DNA from: 2-02-FULL-55-14 sp964581115
GTDB lineage: Bacteria > Bacteroidota > Ignavibacteria > UBA10030
NCBI GenBank assembly: GCA_964581115.1
Contig: CAZOMY010000040.1
Coordinates: 1 to 26,232, forward strand
Reading direction: 5' to 3'
DNA length: 26,232 bases
In this document: piece by piece, positions 15,394 through 21,735 of the stretch
Position numbering within the stretch: position 1 is the first letter of the stretch
Layout of the letters: each line of letters starts with the position of its first letter
Notes under the pieces: generated by a model
The model's input: only the letters and a program-made list of their open reading frames with translations
Database searches by the model: none
What the model was told of the DNA's origin: nothing
Made by a program: the position numbers and the translations under genes

Positions 15394-16555
15394 GGACGTA
15401 CTCCCGTGAAGAAGTGGCGGGTTCGGCGGCCACCGGCTGGCGAACGGCGGCGGCCTCTTGGGTGATGTCGATCCCGACCGGACACCAGGTGATGCACCGG
15501 CCGCAGCCGGTACAGCCGTACGTGCCGAACTGATCGACCCACGTCGACAGCTTGTGCATGATCCATTGTCGGTAGCGCGACATTGCCGAGGGCCGGACAC
15601 TGCCGCCATGGATGTACGAGAAGTCGAGCGTGAAGCACGAATCCCAGCGGCGTCGACGCTCGGCGCTCGTTCCGGTCAGGTCGGTCGAGTCTTCGACGGT
15701 CGTGCAGAAGCAGGTCGGACAGACCATCGTGCAATTGGTGCATGATAAGCAGCGTTGAGCGGTCTGCTGCCAGCGGGGATGTTCGATGGAACGGCGCATC
15801 AGGTCCGACAGGCCGTCGAGTTCGAGATGGCGTCCCATCCGCTTGGCGGCGGCCTCGATCGCTCGCTGCGCGGCAGATTCTTCGGCGGGTGTGGACGTAC
15901 GGCAGGAAACGTCGCGGAACAGCTCGGCGCCGCGATCCGACCCTGTTTCAGCCAAGTACACGGGCACGCCGTCGATGAAGACCTCGGTCAGAGCGACATC
16001 GAAGCCGTCCAATGCTGCGGGCCCGGTATTCATCGATGCACAGAAGCAGGTGCCCGACGGCTCGGTGCACTGGGCGACGATGATCAGGGCCTTGCGCCGC
16101 CGCCGCGCGTATCCTGGCTCCACGTATGGTCCGTGAAGGAACACGGCGTCGAGGCGGCGGATGGCGGAGAGGTCGCACGGTCGGACGCCGAAGAACGCCA
16201 TGGCAGGTTCGTCGGCGTCAATGTCGGGTGAGAACAACGCGAAGCCCGGCTCGCCCGAGGCCCGCGAAGTTTCCTCGCGCCGGACTCGTCCAAAGGTCTG
16301 GACGGGTGGATGGAGGAATCGCTTCCAGGCGTGCGGACCGACGGCCCAACCGAACGACGCGCCATCGTCGCGGCGCCGCAATCGATACCGGGCGGGTGAC
16401 TGATCATCGCCGGCGCCGCGCGGAAGTTCGTTCGGAGAGTGGATCGTGTCGAGGATGATGGCATTGTCGCGCACCGTCGGACCGATGATCCGGTAGCCGC
16501 GGCGTTCGAGCGCACCGAACAACGTGAGGAGATCACTGTGTTGGATCGTGACCAT
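15386..16555 (-). CDS. hydB: Group 3b hydrogenase beta subunit, 4Fe-4S dicluster protein
   Basis: This roughly 389-residue protein resembles HydB of sulfhydrogenase and subunit A of anaerobic sulfite reductase. The N-terminal domain includes FFGVRPCDLSAIRRLD near residue 125 and a further cysteine segment (TCFCASMNTGP). The C-terminal part has two ferredoxin-type sets, CLSCTNCTMVCP and CTGCGRCITWCP, for two [4Fe-4S] clusters. It relays electrons between HydG and HydD, and in archaeal homologues is linked to sulfur reduction. I prefer the ATG at 16555 because GGAG lies nine bases upstream; another in-frame ATG at 16564 would have that site directly abutting it. It is the first gene of the operon. 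Confidence 0.92.
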   Translation of the reverse strand: MVTIQHSDLLTLFGALERRGYRIIGPTVRDNAIILDTIHSPNELPRGAGDDQSPARYRLRRRDDGASFGWAVGPHAWKRFLHPPVQTFGRVRREETSRASGEPGFALFSPDIDADEPAMAFFGVRPCDLSAIRRLDAVFLHGPYVEPGYARRRRKALIIVAQCTEPSGTCFCASMNTGPAALDGFDVALTEVFIDGVPVYLAETGSDRGAELFRDVSCRTSTPAEESAAQRAIEAAAKRMGRHLELDGLSDLMRRSIEHPRWQQTAQRCLSCTNCTMVCPTCFCTTVEDSTDLTGTSAERRRRWDSCFTLDFSYIHGGSVRPSAMSRYRQWIMHKLSTWVDQFGTYGCTGCGRCITWCPVGIDITQEAAAVRQPVAAEPATSSREYVHG

Positions 16556-16607
16556 GCGGTCCATCTCCCAGGGAAAGTCTGCGTGCCGTCATGAGAGGCG
16601 CGGCTTC

Positions 16608-16632
16608 CGGCACGGATTCAACCTCCGTGCCG
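16608..16632 (-). promoter_or_regulatory. Perfect hairpin in the hyd operon leader
   Basis: CGGCACGGA (16608-16616) and TCCGTGCCG (16624-16632) form a perfect nine-base stem with a seven-base loop, about 50 bases upstream of the hydB start. A further GTGCCG at 16583-16588 could compete for one arm. It may be a protein-binding operator or an RNA switch affecting translation; no T-tract follows, so simple termination is unlikely. Confidence 0.5.
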
Positions 16633-16710
16633 TCCATGGGCAGTGCTGAGACCGCGGTTTGACGCAATAAGCGAAGAGGTCTTTGCAGGTCTGGGAGAGT
16701 TCAAGTTCTG

Positions 16711-16732
16711 CCGTCGGAATTCTTCCCGACGG
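16711..16732 (-). promoter_or_regulatory. Second inverted repeat in the hyd leader
   Basis: CCGTCGG (16711-16717) and CCGACGG (16726-16732) are perfect arms separated by eight bases. If transcription begins at the putative promoter at 16782-16811, this hairpin would sit near the 5' end of the leader RNA. As DNA it is also a plausible operator. On the - strand it is not followed by a T-tract. Confidence 0.4.
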
Positions 16733-16781
16733 TGCAGTATCAAGTTCCTGACATCGGACGATGACGCAATAGATAGTACGC

Positions 16782-16811
16782 CAAAAGGAAGGTTTGTGTT
16801 GATGATTTCAA
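16782..16811 (-). promoter_or_regulatory. Putative promoter of the hydrogenase operon
   Basis: Read on the - strand, TTG (16811-16809) is followed after 19 bases by TCCTTTTG (16789-16782), seven of eight matches to TAnnTTTG. A start near 16775 would give a leader of roughly 220 bases containing both hairpins. Confidence 0.4.
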
Positions 16812-16858
16812 CAGAGATGGAGCGTGGAGAATTTCTACAGCAGGATACTGGGAGGAGA

Positions 16859-17473
16859 TCAGAGCAGACCGCTGAGGATCGCGACGGCGCCAAAGACAAC
16901 GATGAGCGTGCCGGTGATGCGATTGATGAGATCGAGCCCCTTGGTGCGAAGGAAGGAGCGGAAGACGTAGGTGAGCGTGGAGAGTAAGCCGAACCAGAAC
17001 AACGAACCCAGAAAAACGCCGCCGACGAGCATCGCGGCGGTGGCGGTTGTCGACAGCTCCTGTACGGTGCCGACGCCGGCGAAGACCGCGGCGAACGCAA
17101 AGAGCGTGAGCGGGTTGGTCAGGGTCAGCAGCAAGGTCGTAACGAAGTTTCCTGCATGCTCGTTCAACGTCAGCCGCGGAGGTGTTGGAGGAATGTGGGC
17201 CCGGTACGTTCTGGCCCCCATCACAAGCATGATCGCCCCGCCGATCAACCGGAACCATGCCGTGTGTTGTGCGACGAACTCGGAGATGAGCGTGACGCCG
17301 AAAGCCGCCACAAGACCGTACACCATGTCGGCCGTGGCAGCGCCGAGCATCGTTGAAAGTGCCGAACGCCGCCCCTCCGCCAGCGTCCGGCGTATGCAGA
17401 GTACACCGATCGGTCCGACCGGCGCGGCAAGCGAGAATCCGATGGCAATGCCTTTGAGAAGAGCGATGATCAT
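16859..17473 (-). CDS. LysE-family translocator
   Basis: The 204-residue integral membrane protein has about six hydrophobic segments. It opens with the LysE/RhtB signature region GIAIGFSLAAPVGPIGVLCIRRTLAEGRR (split here: GFSLAAPVGPIGVLC, then RRTLAEGRRSAL), and NPLTLFAFAAVFAG lies in the middle. Family members export amino acids such as lysine, threonine or homoserine lactones; the substrate cannot be told. I chose the ATG at 17473, which gives the normal family length; the frame remains open upstream, but that part covers the preceding gene in another frame. It is 14 bases after the HhH gene and is the last gene of the operon before the hydrogenase leader; no clear terminator follows it. 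Confidence 0.87.
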   Translation of the reverse strand: MIIALLKGIAIGFSLAAPVGPIGVLCIRRTLAEGRRSALSTMLGAATADMVYGLVAAFGVTLISEFVAQHTAWFRLIGGAIMLVMGARTYRAHIPPTPPRLTLNEHAGNFVTTLLLTLTNPLTLFAFAAVFAGVGTVQELSTTATAAMLVGGVFLGSLFWFGLLSTLTYVFRSFLRTKGLDLINRITGTLIVVFGAVAILSGLL

Positions 17474-17487
17474 CGTGGTCGCTTCGG

Positions 17488-17787
17488 TCAATTGCGTCGA
17501 CGGCGAGGCCTGCGATCTTTCCAGTTCCACCAAAGCAGCAACTCCGGCTTGGGCCGTAAGGTCTCTGCATAGTAGACGGCACACCGGAGAACGTACAGCA
17601 AACAGCGGTCGATCGGTTGCCCCTGCTGGACACATCGCTGCCGGTAAAGGCGCTCGGGGTCACGCCCGCGGAGATCGGCCACCGACCGAATGCCGAGCTC
17701 GAAGAGGTCCCGGGCGATGCTGGGACCGACGCCGGGTATCTTCCTCAGCTCCCGTTGTATCGCCGCTCGACGGTCAGTCTTCTTCAT
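17488..17787 (-). CDS. Cdd1-like helix-hairpin-helix protein
   Basis: The 99-residue protein matches the small Cdd1/pathogenicity-locus family (also labelled mitomycin-resistance-like). A helix-hairpin-helix motif (RKIPGVGPSIARDLFELGI, residues about 15-33) is followed by DLRGRDPERLYRQRC, DRCLLYVLRCAVYYAE and a final PELLLWWNWKD. HhH motifs usually bind DNA non-specifically; the family's actual function is unproven. The ATG at 17787 overlaps the tag stop (ATGA), so it is translationally coupled to a 3-methyladenine glycosylase, which fits a DNA-related role but does not prove it. The end is rich in Arg. Confidence 0.87.
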   Translation of the reverse strand: MKKTDRRAAIQRELRKIPGVGPSIARDLFELGIRSVADLRGRDPERLYRQRCVQQGQPIDRCLLYVLRCAVYYAETLRPKPELLLWWNWKDRRPRRRRN

Positions 17788-18365
17788 GGTCTTCGTCGTC
17801 GCCGATGAGGATGCCGATAACAGCCGATGAGATGGTCGTTGACCATGCCGGTAGCCTGCATGAATGCGTAACAGACGGTCGGACCGACGAATCCGAACCC
17901 CCGCTTCTTCAGTTCGCGGCTCATCCGTTCCGCTTCGGGTGTGAAAGCTGGGACCTCCTTCATGCTGCGGAATCGGTTGACGCGCGGCCGCCCGTCGACA
18001 AACGACCATAGAAAGGCGGAAGCGCTCCCGAATTCGTCCTGCAAGAGCAGGAACGCGCGTGCGTTCCTCACGGCCGACACGATCTTCGCCCGGTTACGCA
18101 CGATGCCCTCGTTGGCCATGAGTCGTCGCACGTCGCCGGGTGTGTAGCGTGCGATCCGTGCAGGGTCGAACTGATGGAACGCCCTTCGGTATGCTTCGCG
18201 CTTTCGCAGGATCGTGATCCAGCTGAGGCCGGCTTGGGCGCCTTCAAGAAGCAGGAACTCGAACAGCCGCGGGTCGTCACGCACCGGACGGCCCCATTCG
18301 CGGTCATGGTAGGCCACATACAACGGGTCGGTACCGCACCACGCGCACCGTGATCGTTGCTTCAC
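17784..18365 (-). CDS. tag: DNA-3-methyladenine glycosylase I
   Basis: Tag removes 3-methyladenine from alkylated DNA in base-excision repair. The 193-residue sequence has the structural zinc ligands Cys7, His20 (AYHDREWG), His178 and Cys182 (NDHLIGC), and the catalytic-region Glu41 in LEGAQAGLSWITILRKR. NRFRSMKEVPAFTPE and GFGFVGPTVCYAFMQA are also characteristic. The start is a GTG at 18365 preceded by GAGGAGGGG, which makes it convincing. The GTG overlaps the stop of a short upstream ORF (GTGA). The C-terminus ends in five arginines, beyond the conserved core. Confidence 0.95.
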   Translation of the reverse strand: MKQRSRCAWCGTDPLYVAYHDREWGRPVRDDPRLFEFLLLEGAQAGLSWITILRKREAYRRAFHQFDPARIARYTPGDVRRLMANEGIVRNRAKIVSAVRNARAFLLLQDEFGSASAFLWSFVDGRPRVNRFRSMKEVPAFTPEAERMSRELKKRGFGFVGPTVCYAFMQATGMVNDHLIGCYRHPHRRRRRP

Positions 18366-18472
18366 AGTCCCCTCCTCGGCAGAACGTACGCCAGGTCCAC
18401 GTTGACGTCAGCGGGGAGCGTCGTCGAATGAACTCCGAGCAGGGCGCCCTCGAGAGCACAGGCGCCGTTCAT
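18362..18472 (-). CDS. Possible 36-residue ORF coupled on both sides
   Basis: This small ORF encodes 36 residues (begins MNGACALEG, ends VLPRRGL). Its ATG (18472-18470) overlaps the stop of the upstream membrane-protein gene in an ATGA arrangement, and its TGA (18364-18362) overlaps the GTG start of tag. It fills the gap between these genes exactly, and its last codons contain the Shine-Dalgarno sequence for tag. There is no recognisable domain, no own ribosome-binding site and no membrane helix. It may encode a microprotein, or merely act as a coupling reading frame that carries ribosomes to tag; chance is also possible. Confidence 0.4.
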   Translation of the reverse strand: MNGACALEGALLGVHSTTLPADVNVDLAYVLPRRGL

Positions 18473-18867
18473 GCCGGCGGTGTGCGATGAACCTCGCGAA
18501 GGACCTGAAACGCCATCCAAGCAAGGACCACATTGACCACCATCAACAGCAGGATCCATACCCGGAGAATGACGACCCATTGCATCACGGCGAACTCGGG
18601 GGGGTGGATCTGCTCCAGAAGGAGCCCGTTGATGACGACGCCGGAGGACATGAAACCCAGCAGAATGATCGCCCCGGGACGGGCCATGTTCCTGTGTACC
18701 AGCCATGCGGCGAACAGCGGACAAAGGACGAACAGGGCGAGCAGTAGCCGACTTTCTGTCCATCCTCCCGTCAGGAACGCTGCGCTTTGCAGGACCGGGA
18801 GGCCGCCGACAAGGAGTGCGTAGGCCAGCGTGATGCGGGTGATGTTCAGGCGAAGGGACGTTTTCAT
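18469..18867 (-). CDS. Small integral membrane protein, unknown function
   Basis: The 132-residue protein has about four predicted membrane helices: residues about 11-32 (ITLAYALLVGGLPVLQSAAF), 41-59 (LLLALFVLCPLFAAWLV), 64-85 (GAIILLGFMSSGVVINGLLL) and 95-121 (VVILRVWILLLMVVNVVLAW). The ends are basic. I do not recognise a family. It begins 11 bases after the NlpC/P60 gene and ends in an overlap with the short ORF before tag, so it is part of the same transcript. No good Shine-Dalgarno sequence precedes its ATG. Confidence 0.7.
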   Translation of the reverse strand: MKTSLRLNITRITLAYALLVGGLPVLQSAAFLTGGWTESRLLLALFVLCPLFAAWLVHRNMARPGAIILLGFMSSGVVINGLLLEQIHPPEFAVMQWVVILRVWILLLMVVNVVLAWMAFQVLREVHRTPPA

Positions 18868-18878
18868 GATCGAGGGGC

Positions 18879-20042
18879 TCAGCGTTCCGGTACGGTTGTG
18901 GTTGGAATGACGCGTCGGGCCCGGACGAACCGTTTCAAATTGTATTCGTCATAATCGGGCGCGGCAGGGTCAAAGCTGGCCAAGCGGATGCGGCCGCTGC
19001 TGTGGATGAACTTCAGTTCCCCGAGATAGATCGCAACATGGGTGATGCGTTCGGGTCGCCCGCCTTCTGCCTTGCGCCCGAAGAAGAGCAGATCGCCCTT
19101 GGATAGATTCTGGAACCGCGGTCCGGCATCAATATCCTGACCGTTCAAGACTTGCTGGCTTGCATCTCGGTTGAGTTCGAGTCCGTTGAGACGAAACACC
19201 GTCTTCGTAAATCCCGAGCAATCCATTCCCTTCGAGGAGGTACCGCCCCAGAGATACGGAACCCCGACAAACATCCTGGCCGTGCGTTCGACGTTCGCTC
19301 CGGTCAAATGCCGGGTCTGCTTCCAGGTCTCGTAGTCCTGCACGCTTGTCGTGGGGAGATATCCACGCCGCCCATCGGCCAAGATCACTTCCGTCCAACC
19401 GCGCTTGCGCGGCCCTGTCTGAAAGATATTGCCGATGATCGCATCGCAGACCGGGTCGGCTGATGCGGTCGGGCGCTCACGGACCACCTCGAAGTATGAC
19501 GTGAGAATGCACTTCTTTGCCGCCGCCCAAGCGTCGACGCCCGCCCGGTCGACGATATGAAAGGCGTCTCCGTCCAGCCAGCCCAGATAGCCATCATGCG
19601 ATTGCACGTAATAGTATCCTGGCCCCTTCTTGAGAAGCCTCACAACCTGTCCCATCGTGACCTGCGTCGCCAGTTCCTCGGGCTCGCCGGGTTTCGAACG
19701 GACGTTGCCTGCGCTCAGGACGACGATTCCGTAGACCTTGTCGCCGAGCGACGGATGCGGCAGCGTCACAATGCTGTCGATCGGCTCGCCGCGGAAGTAG
19801 GCCCTGGCGAGCGATAGTGCCGAATCTCTTGCGGCCGCCCGGTCCACTTCTCCGCGAAGAACGACGGTGTCGTCCGCTCGAGACCAGGTCAGGTCGAACA
19901 CGGCGATGCGACGGTCGGGTGCAAAGTGACGGCGGGCATCGAGCAGCGCCGACTGAAACAGTGCGCCGACGGAATCATCCTGAGCGACCTGCGCCAACGC
20001 TGACGGACCGAAGATCAGAAAGAACAAGCACCAGCGGGCCAT
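18879..20042 (-). CDS. Secreted NlpC/P60 cysteine peptidase with SH3-like domains
   Basis: A 387-residue exported protein with a signal peptide (ARWCLFFLIFGPSALAQ). Residues about 100-250 contain two SH3b-like segments (VLSAGNVRSKPGEPEEL through YYYVQSHDGYLGWLDG, and a second with GWTEVILADGRRGYLPT). The C-terminal NlpC/P60 domain has Cys275 in MDCSGF, His335 in THVAIYLG and His347 in FIHSSGR, a complete catalytic triad. VPYLWGGTSSKG precedes the cysteine as usual. Such enzymes cut gamma-D-Glu to diamino-acid bonds in peptidoglycan. I chose the ATG at 20042 since GGAG lies six bases upstream; an upstream TTG in frame is unlikely. It is 33 bases after the esterase gene. Confidence 0.92.
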   Translation of the reverse strand: MARWCLFFLIFGPSALAQVAQDDSVGALFQSALLDARRHFAPDRRIAVFDLTWSRADDTVVLRGEVDRAAARDSALSLARAYFRGEPIDSIVTLPHPSLGDKVYGIVVLSAGNVRSKPGEPEELATQVTMGQVVRLLKKGPGYYYVQSHDGYLGWLDGDAFHIVDRAGVDAWAAAKKCILTSYFEVVRERPTASADPVCDAIIGNIFQTGPRKRGWTEVILADGRRGYLPTTSVQDYETWKQTRHLTGANVERTARMFVGVPYLWGGTSSKGMDCSGFTKTVFRLNGLELNRDASQQVLNGQDIDAGPRFQNLSKGDLLFFGRKAEGGRPERITHVAIYLGELKFIHSSGRIRLASFDPAAPDYDEYNLKRFVRARRVIPTTTVPER

Positions 20043-20075
20043 GAGATTCTCCAAGGATCGATGACGAGCGATGAG

Positions 20076-20750
20076 CTACCTGGGGAGCGGTCCCAGGAGT
20101 CCCTGATAGAAGGTATTGATGTCCGCGATCGACTGCTCGCTGACCTGATGACGGATCGGGTACTCGGTGTAGCGATACATTGCGGGCGAGCGCGACAGCA
20201 GATCGCGGGACCGCCGGGCGAGGTCGACGGGAACCACGGGGTCATCGACACCGTGTGCCTGGCAGATGGCCACGCCGCCGATGTCATTCCAACGGTACGG
20301 GACATGCACCTCCGTTGGAAGGTATCCGCTGTGGGCGGCGACGGCTCGGACATTGAACGGCGCGGCGAGCGTGTAGGCGAGCGCCATCATGGCACCCATG
20401 CTGAACCCGAACAGATAGACCCGACCCGGAGCGACCGGATAGTGCCCGCGGGCGTCGTCGATGAAAGTGCTCAGGAGATCGAAGCTCGTCCGGAATTCGC
20501 TCAGGTCGACGCCCCCCTGATCGTTGATCTCAAACCACGTGTGGCCCCCGTAAGCGAACTTGAGCGGCGCCCGCACCGTGATAAGGAAGAACCGCGGATC
20601 GAGGTAATGGGTGATGGGGATCAGGTCGTGCTCATCCGCCCCGCGGCCGTGGAGCAGCACAAGAAGAGGCGGCCGGGATCGTGTGGGCGTCCGGGGCGGC
20701 AGGGCAACATGCTGCAGCGTGGAATTCAGTTGTTTGAGGTCGATCCGCAT
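20076..20750 (-). CDS. Alpha/beta hydrolase, phospholipase/carboxylesterase family
   Basis: The 224-residue enzyme shows the family features: LLVLLHGRGADEHDL near the N-terminus (oxyanion region), the nucleophile elbow GFSMGAMMAL, the acid in HGVDDPVVPV and the catalytic His in PIRHQVS near the end. It is probably a cytoplasmic serine esterase acting on short or aromatic carboxyl esters; the substrate is unknown. The frame remains open to 20843, but I chose the ATG at 20750. The longer start would lie upstream of the predicted transcription start (about 20794), and the shorter form gives the normal family length. It is the first gene of a seven-gene operon. Confidence 0.9.
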   Translation of the reverse strand: MRIDLKQLNSTLQHVALPPRTPTRSRPPLLVLLHGRGADEHDLIPITHYLDPRFFLITVRAPLKFAYGGHTWFEINDQGGVDLSEFRTSFDLLSTFIDDARGHYPVAPGRVYLFGFSMGAMMALAYTLAAPFNVRAVAAHSGYLPTEVHVPYRWNDIGGVAICQAHGVDDPVVPVDLARRSRDLLSRSPAMYRYTEYPIRHQVSEQSIADINTFYQGLLGPLPR

Positions 20751-20800
20751 GGATGGGGCGGCTGGTACGCGGGCCTGTGTCGGGGACTGCGCCACGAAAG

Positions 20801-20831
20801 AAAATATACGAATGACCTCGGGGGAATACAA
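20801..20831 (-). promoter_or_regulatory. Putative promoter of the esterase-to-LysE operon
   Basis: On the - strand, TTG (20831-20829) and TATATTTT (20808-20801) are separated by 20 bases, seven of eight matches to TAnnTTTG. The predicted start near 20794 gives a leader of about 44 bases to the esterase ATG at 20750. Confidence 0.6.
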
Positions 20832-20832
20832 T

Positions 20833-20864
20833 TTTGCATCCATGGCCGCAAACGACTACTTTTG
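20833..20864 (+). promoter_or_regulatory. Perfect Bacteroidetes-type promoter of the mono-heme lipoprotein gene
   Basis: TTTG (20833-20836) and TACTTTTG (20857-20864) are separated by 20 bases, and both elements match the Bacteroidetes consensus at every defined position. A start near 20871 leaves a leader of about 20 bases without a Shine-Dalgarno sequence before the ATG at 20891. It is back-to-back with the divergent promoter at 20801-20831. Confidence 0.7.
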
Positions 20865-20890
20865 GAGTAACACTCATGTCACGATGAAGC

Positions 20891-21541
20891 ATGCGCACGG
20901 TACCGACCATCATCCTCCTGCTGGCGATCTTTGCATGTCGTGATCTTGGATCCGACGTTCCGCCGGTTCTGCCGCCCGGCCCTGGCTCTCCTCCAGTGAT
21001 TACGGGGGTCTTTCCCGATTCCGCGGCGGTGGGAGACACCATCCTTGTGGCCGGTTCGGGCTTTGGTGATGTTGCGGGCACGAGCACGCTCTCCATCGGG
21101 GGAGCGACGGCGACCGTCGTCGTGTCATGGTCGAATACGCGCCTCATCGCGGGCGTTCCATCGGGCGCGTCGGGAGGGTCGGTGATCGTAACGGTGAACG
21201 GGCAATCGAGCGGATCTGTGGCTTTCCGTGTCAAACCTGTCGCTGAAGCGCGCATCTCGTACGCCGGCCAGCTGGTCCCACTCTTCACGGCCAACGGCTG
21301 CACCGGATGTCACGGCGGCACAAACAACCTCTTTGTTACACCGTATGCAAGCCTCATGGCCGGCACCAGTTCTCATGGCCCCGTGGTGACCCCGTACGAT
21401 GGTGAGGGGAGCGTGATCGTGCGAAAGTTGCGCGGCACAGCCGGATTCGGCAATCGGATGCCTCAGGGAGGTCCGTTCCTGAGCGAGGCTGAGATCGAGC
21501 TTGTTGCGCGATGGATCAAGCAGGGGGCGCGAGACAATTGA
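20891..21541 (+). CDS. IPT/TIG-domain lipoprotein with a cytochrome c-like heme motif
   Basis: The 216-residue protein begins with a short lipoprotein signal (TIILLLAIFAC, Cys16). Residues about 35-115 form an IPT/TIG immunoglobulin-like domain (ITGVFPDSAAVGDTILVAG, SIGGATATVVVSWSNTRL). The C-terminal part has a CxxCH heme-attachment motif (Cys137, Cys140, His141) and a likely Met190 ligand in GNRMPQGG, followed by LSEAEIELVARWIKQGA, the helix typical of small cytochrome c domains. I infer a surface or periplasmic mono-heme electron carrier, or a redox-inactive planctomycete-type cytochrome c domain. The combination of IPT and CxxCH in one short lipoprotein suggests an anchored assembly role. 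The gene is monocistronic. Confidence 0.8.
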   Translation: MRTVPTIILLLAIFACRDLGSDVPPVLPPGPGSPPVITGVFPDSAAVGDTILVAGSGFGDVAGTSTLSIGGATATVVVSWSNTRLIAGVPSGASGGSVIVTVNGQSSGSVAFRVKPVAEARISYAGQLVPLFTANGCTGCHGGTNNLFVTPYASLMAGTSSHGPVVTPYDGEGSVIVRKLRGTAGFGNRMPQGGPFLSEAEIELVARWIKQGARDN

Positions 21542-21685
21542 GGCCCGCATCTGGATCTCAAAGTAATCACAGGTGATACCGAAGAAAGGGATGGTCACAG
21601 ATCAGGTTTCTTATCAGTGTCAATCCTCGCTTTCTGTGTCATCTGTGTTTTGCTTCTATCACTGTCGGCAGGCGACAAAACAGAA

Positions 21686-21715
21686 AAGGGCTCCGGATCT
21701 CAGGAGCCCTTTTTT
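21686..21715 (+). terminator. Rho-independent terminator
   Basis: AAGGGCTCC (21686-21694) pairs with GGAGCCCTT (21703-21711), and T residues continue to 21715. It terminates the lipoprotein transcript. In the other direction the complementary strand also ends in TTTTCTG, so it may serve the converging CHRD gene as well. Confidence 0.88.
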
Positions 21716-21735
21716 GGTTCACGCGCCATTCGGCG

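Noticed and set aside
16658..16669. TTGACGCAATAA as a possible FNR/CRP-type site upstream of hydB
   Set aside because: Only one half-site matches and the spacing and second half do not fit the FNR palindrome.
21542..21685. CACAGAT (21596-21602) and ATCTGTG (21641-21647) as an operator or repeat between the lipoprotein gene and its terminator
   Set aside because: The arms are short and far apart, and they lie downstream of the gene. It may be a degenerate intergenic repeat, but one copy is not enough to claim it.
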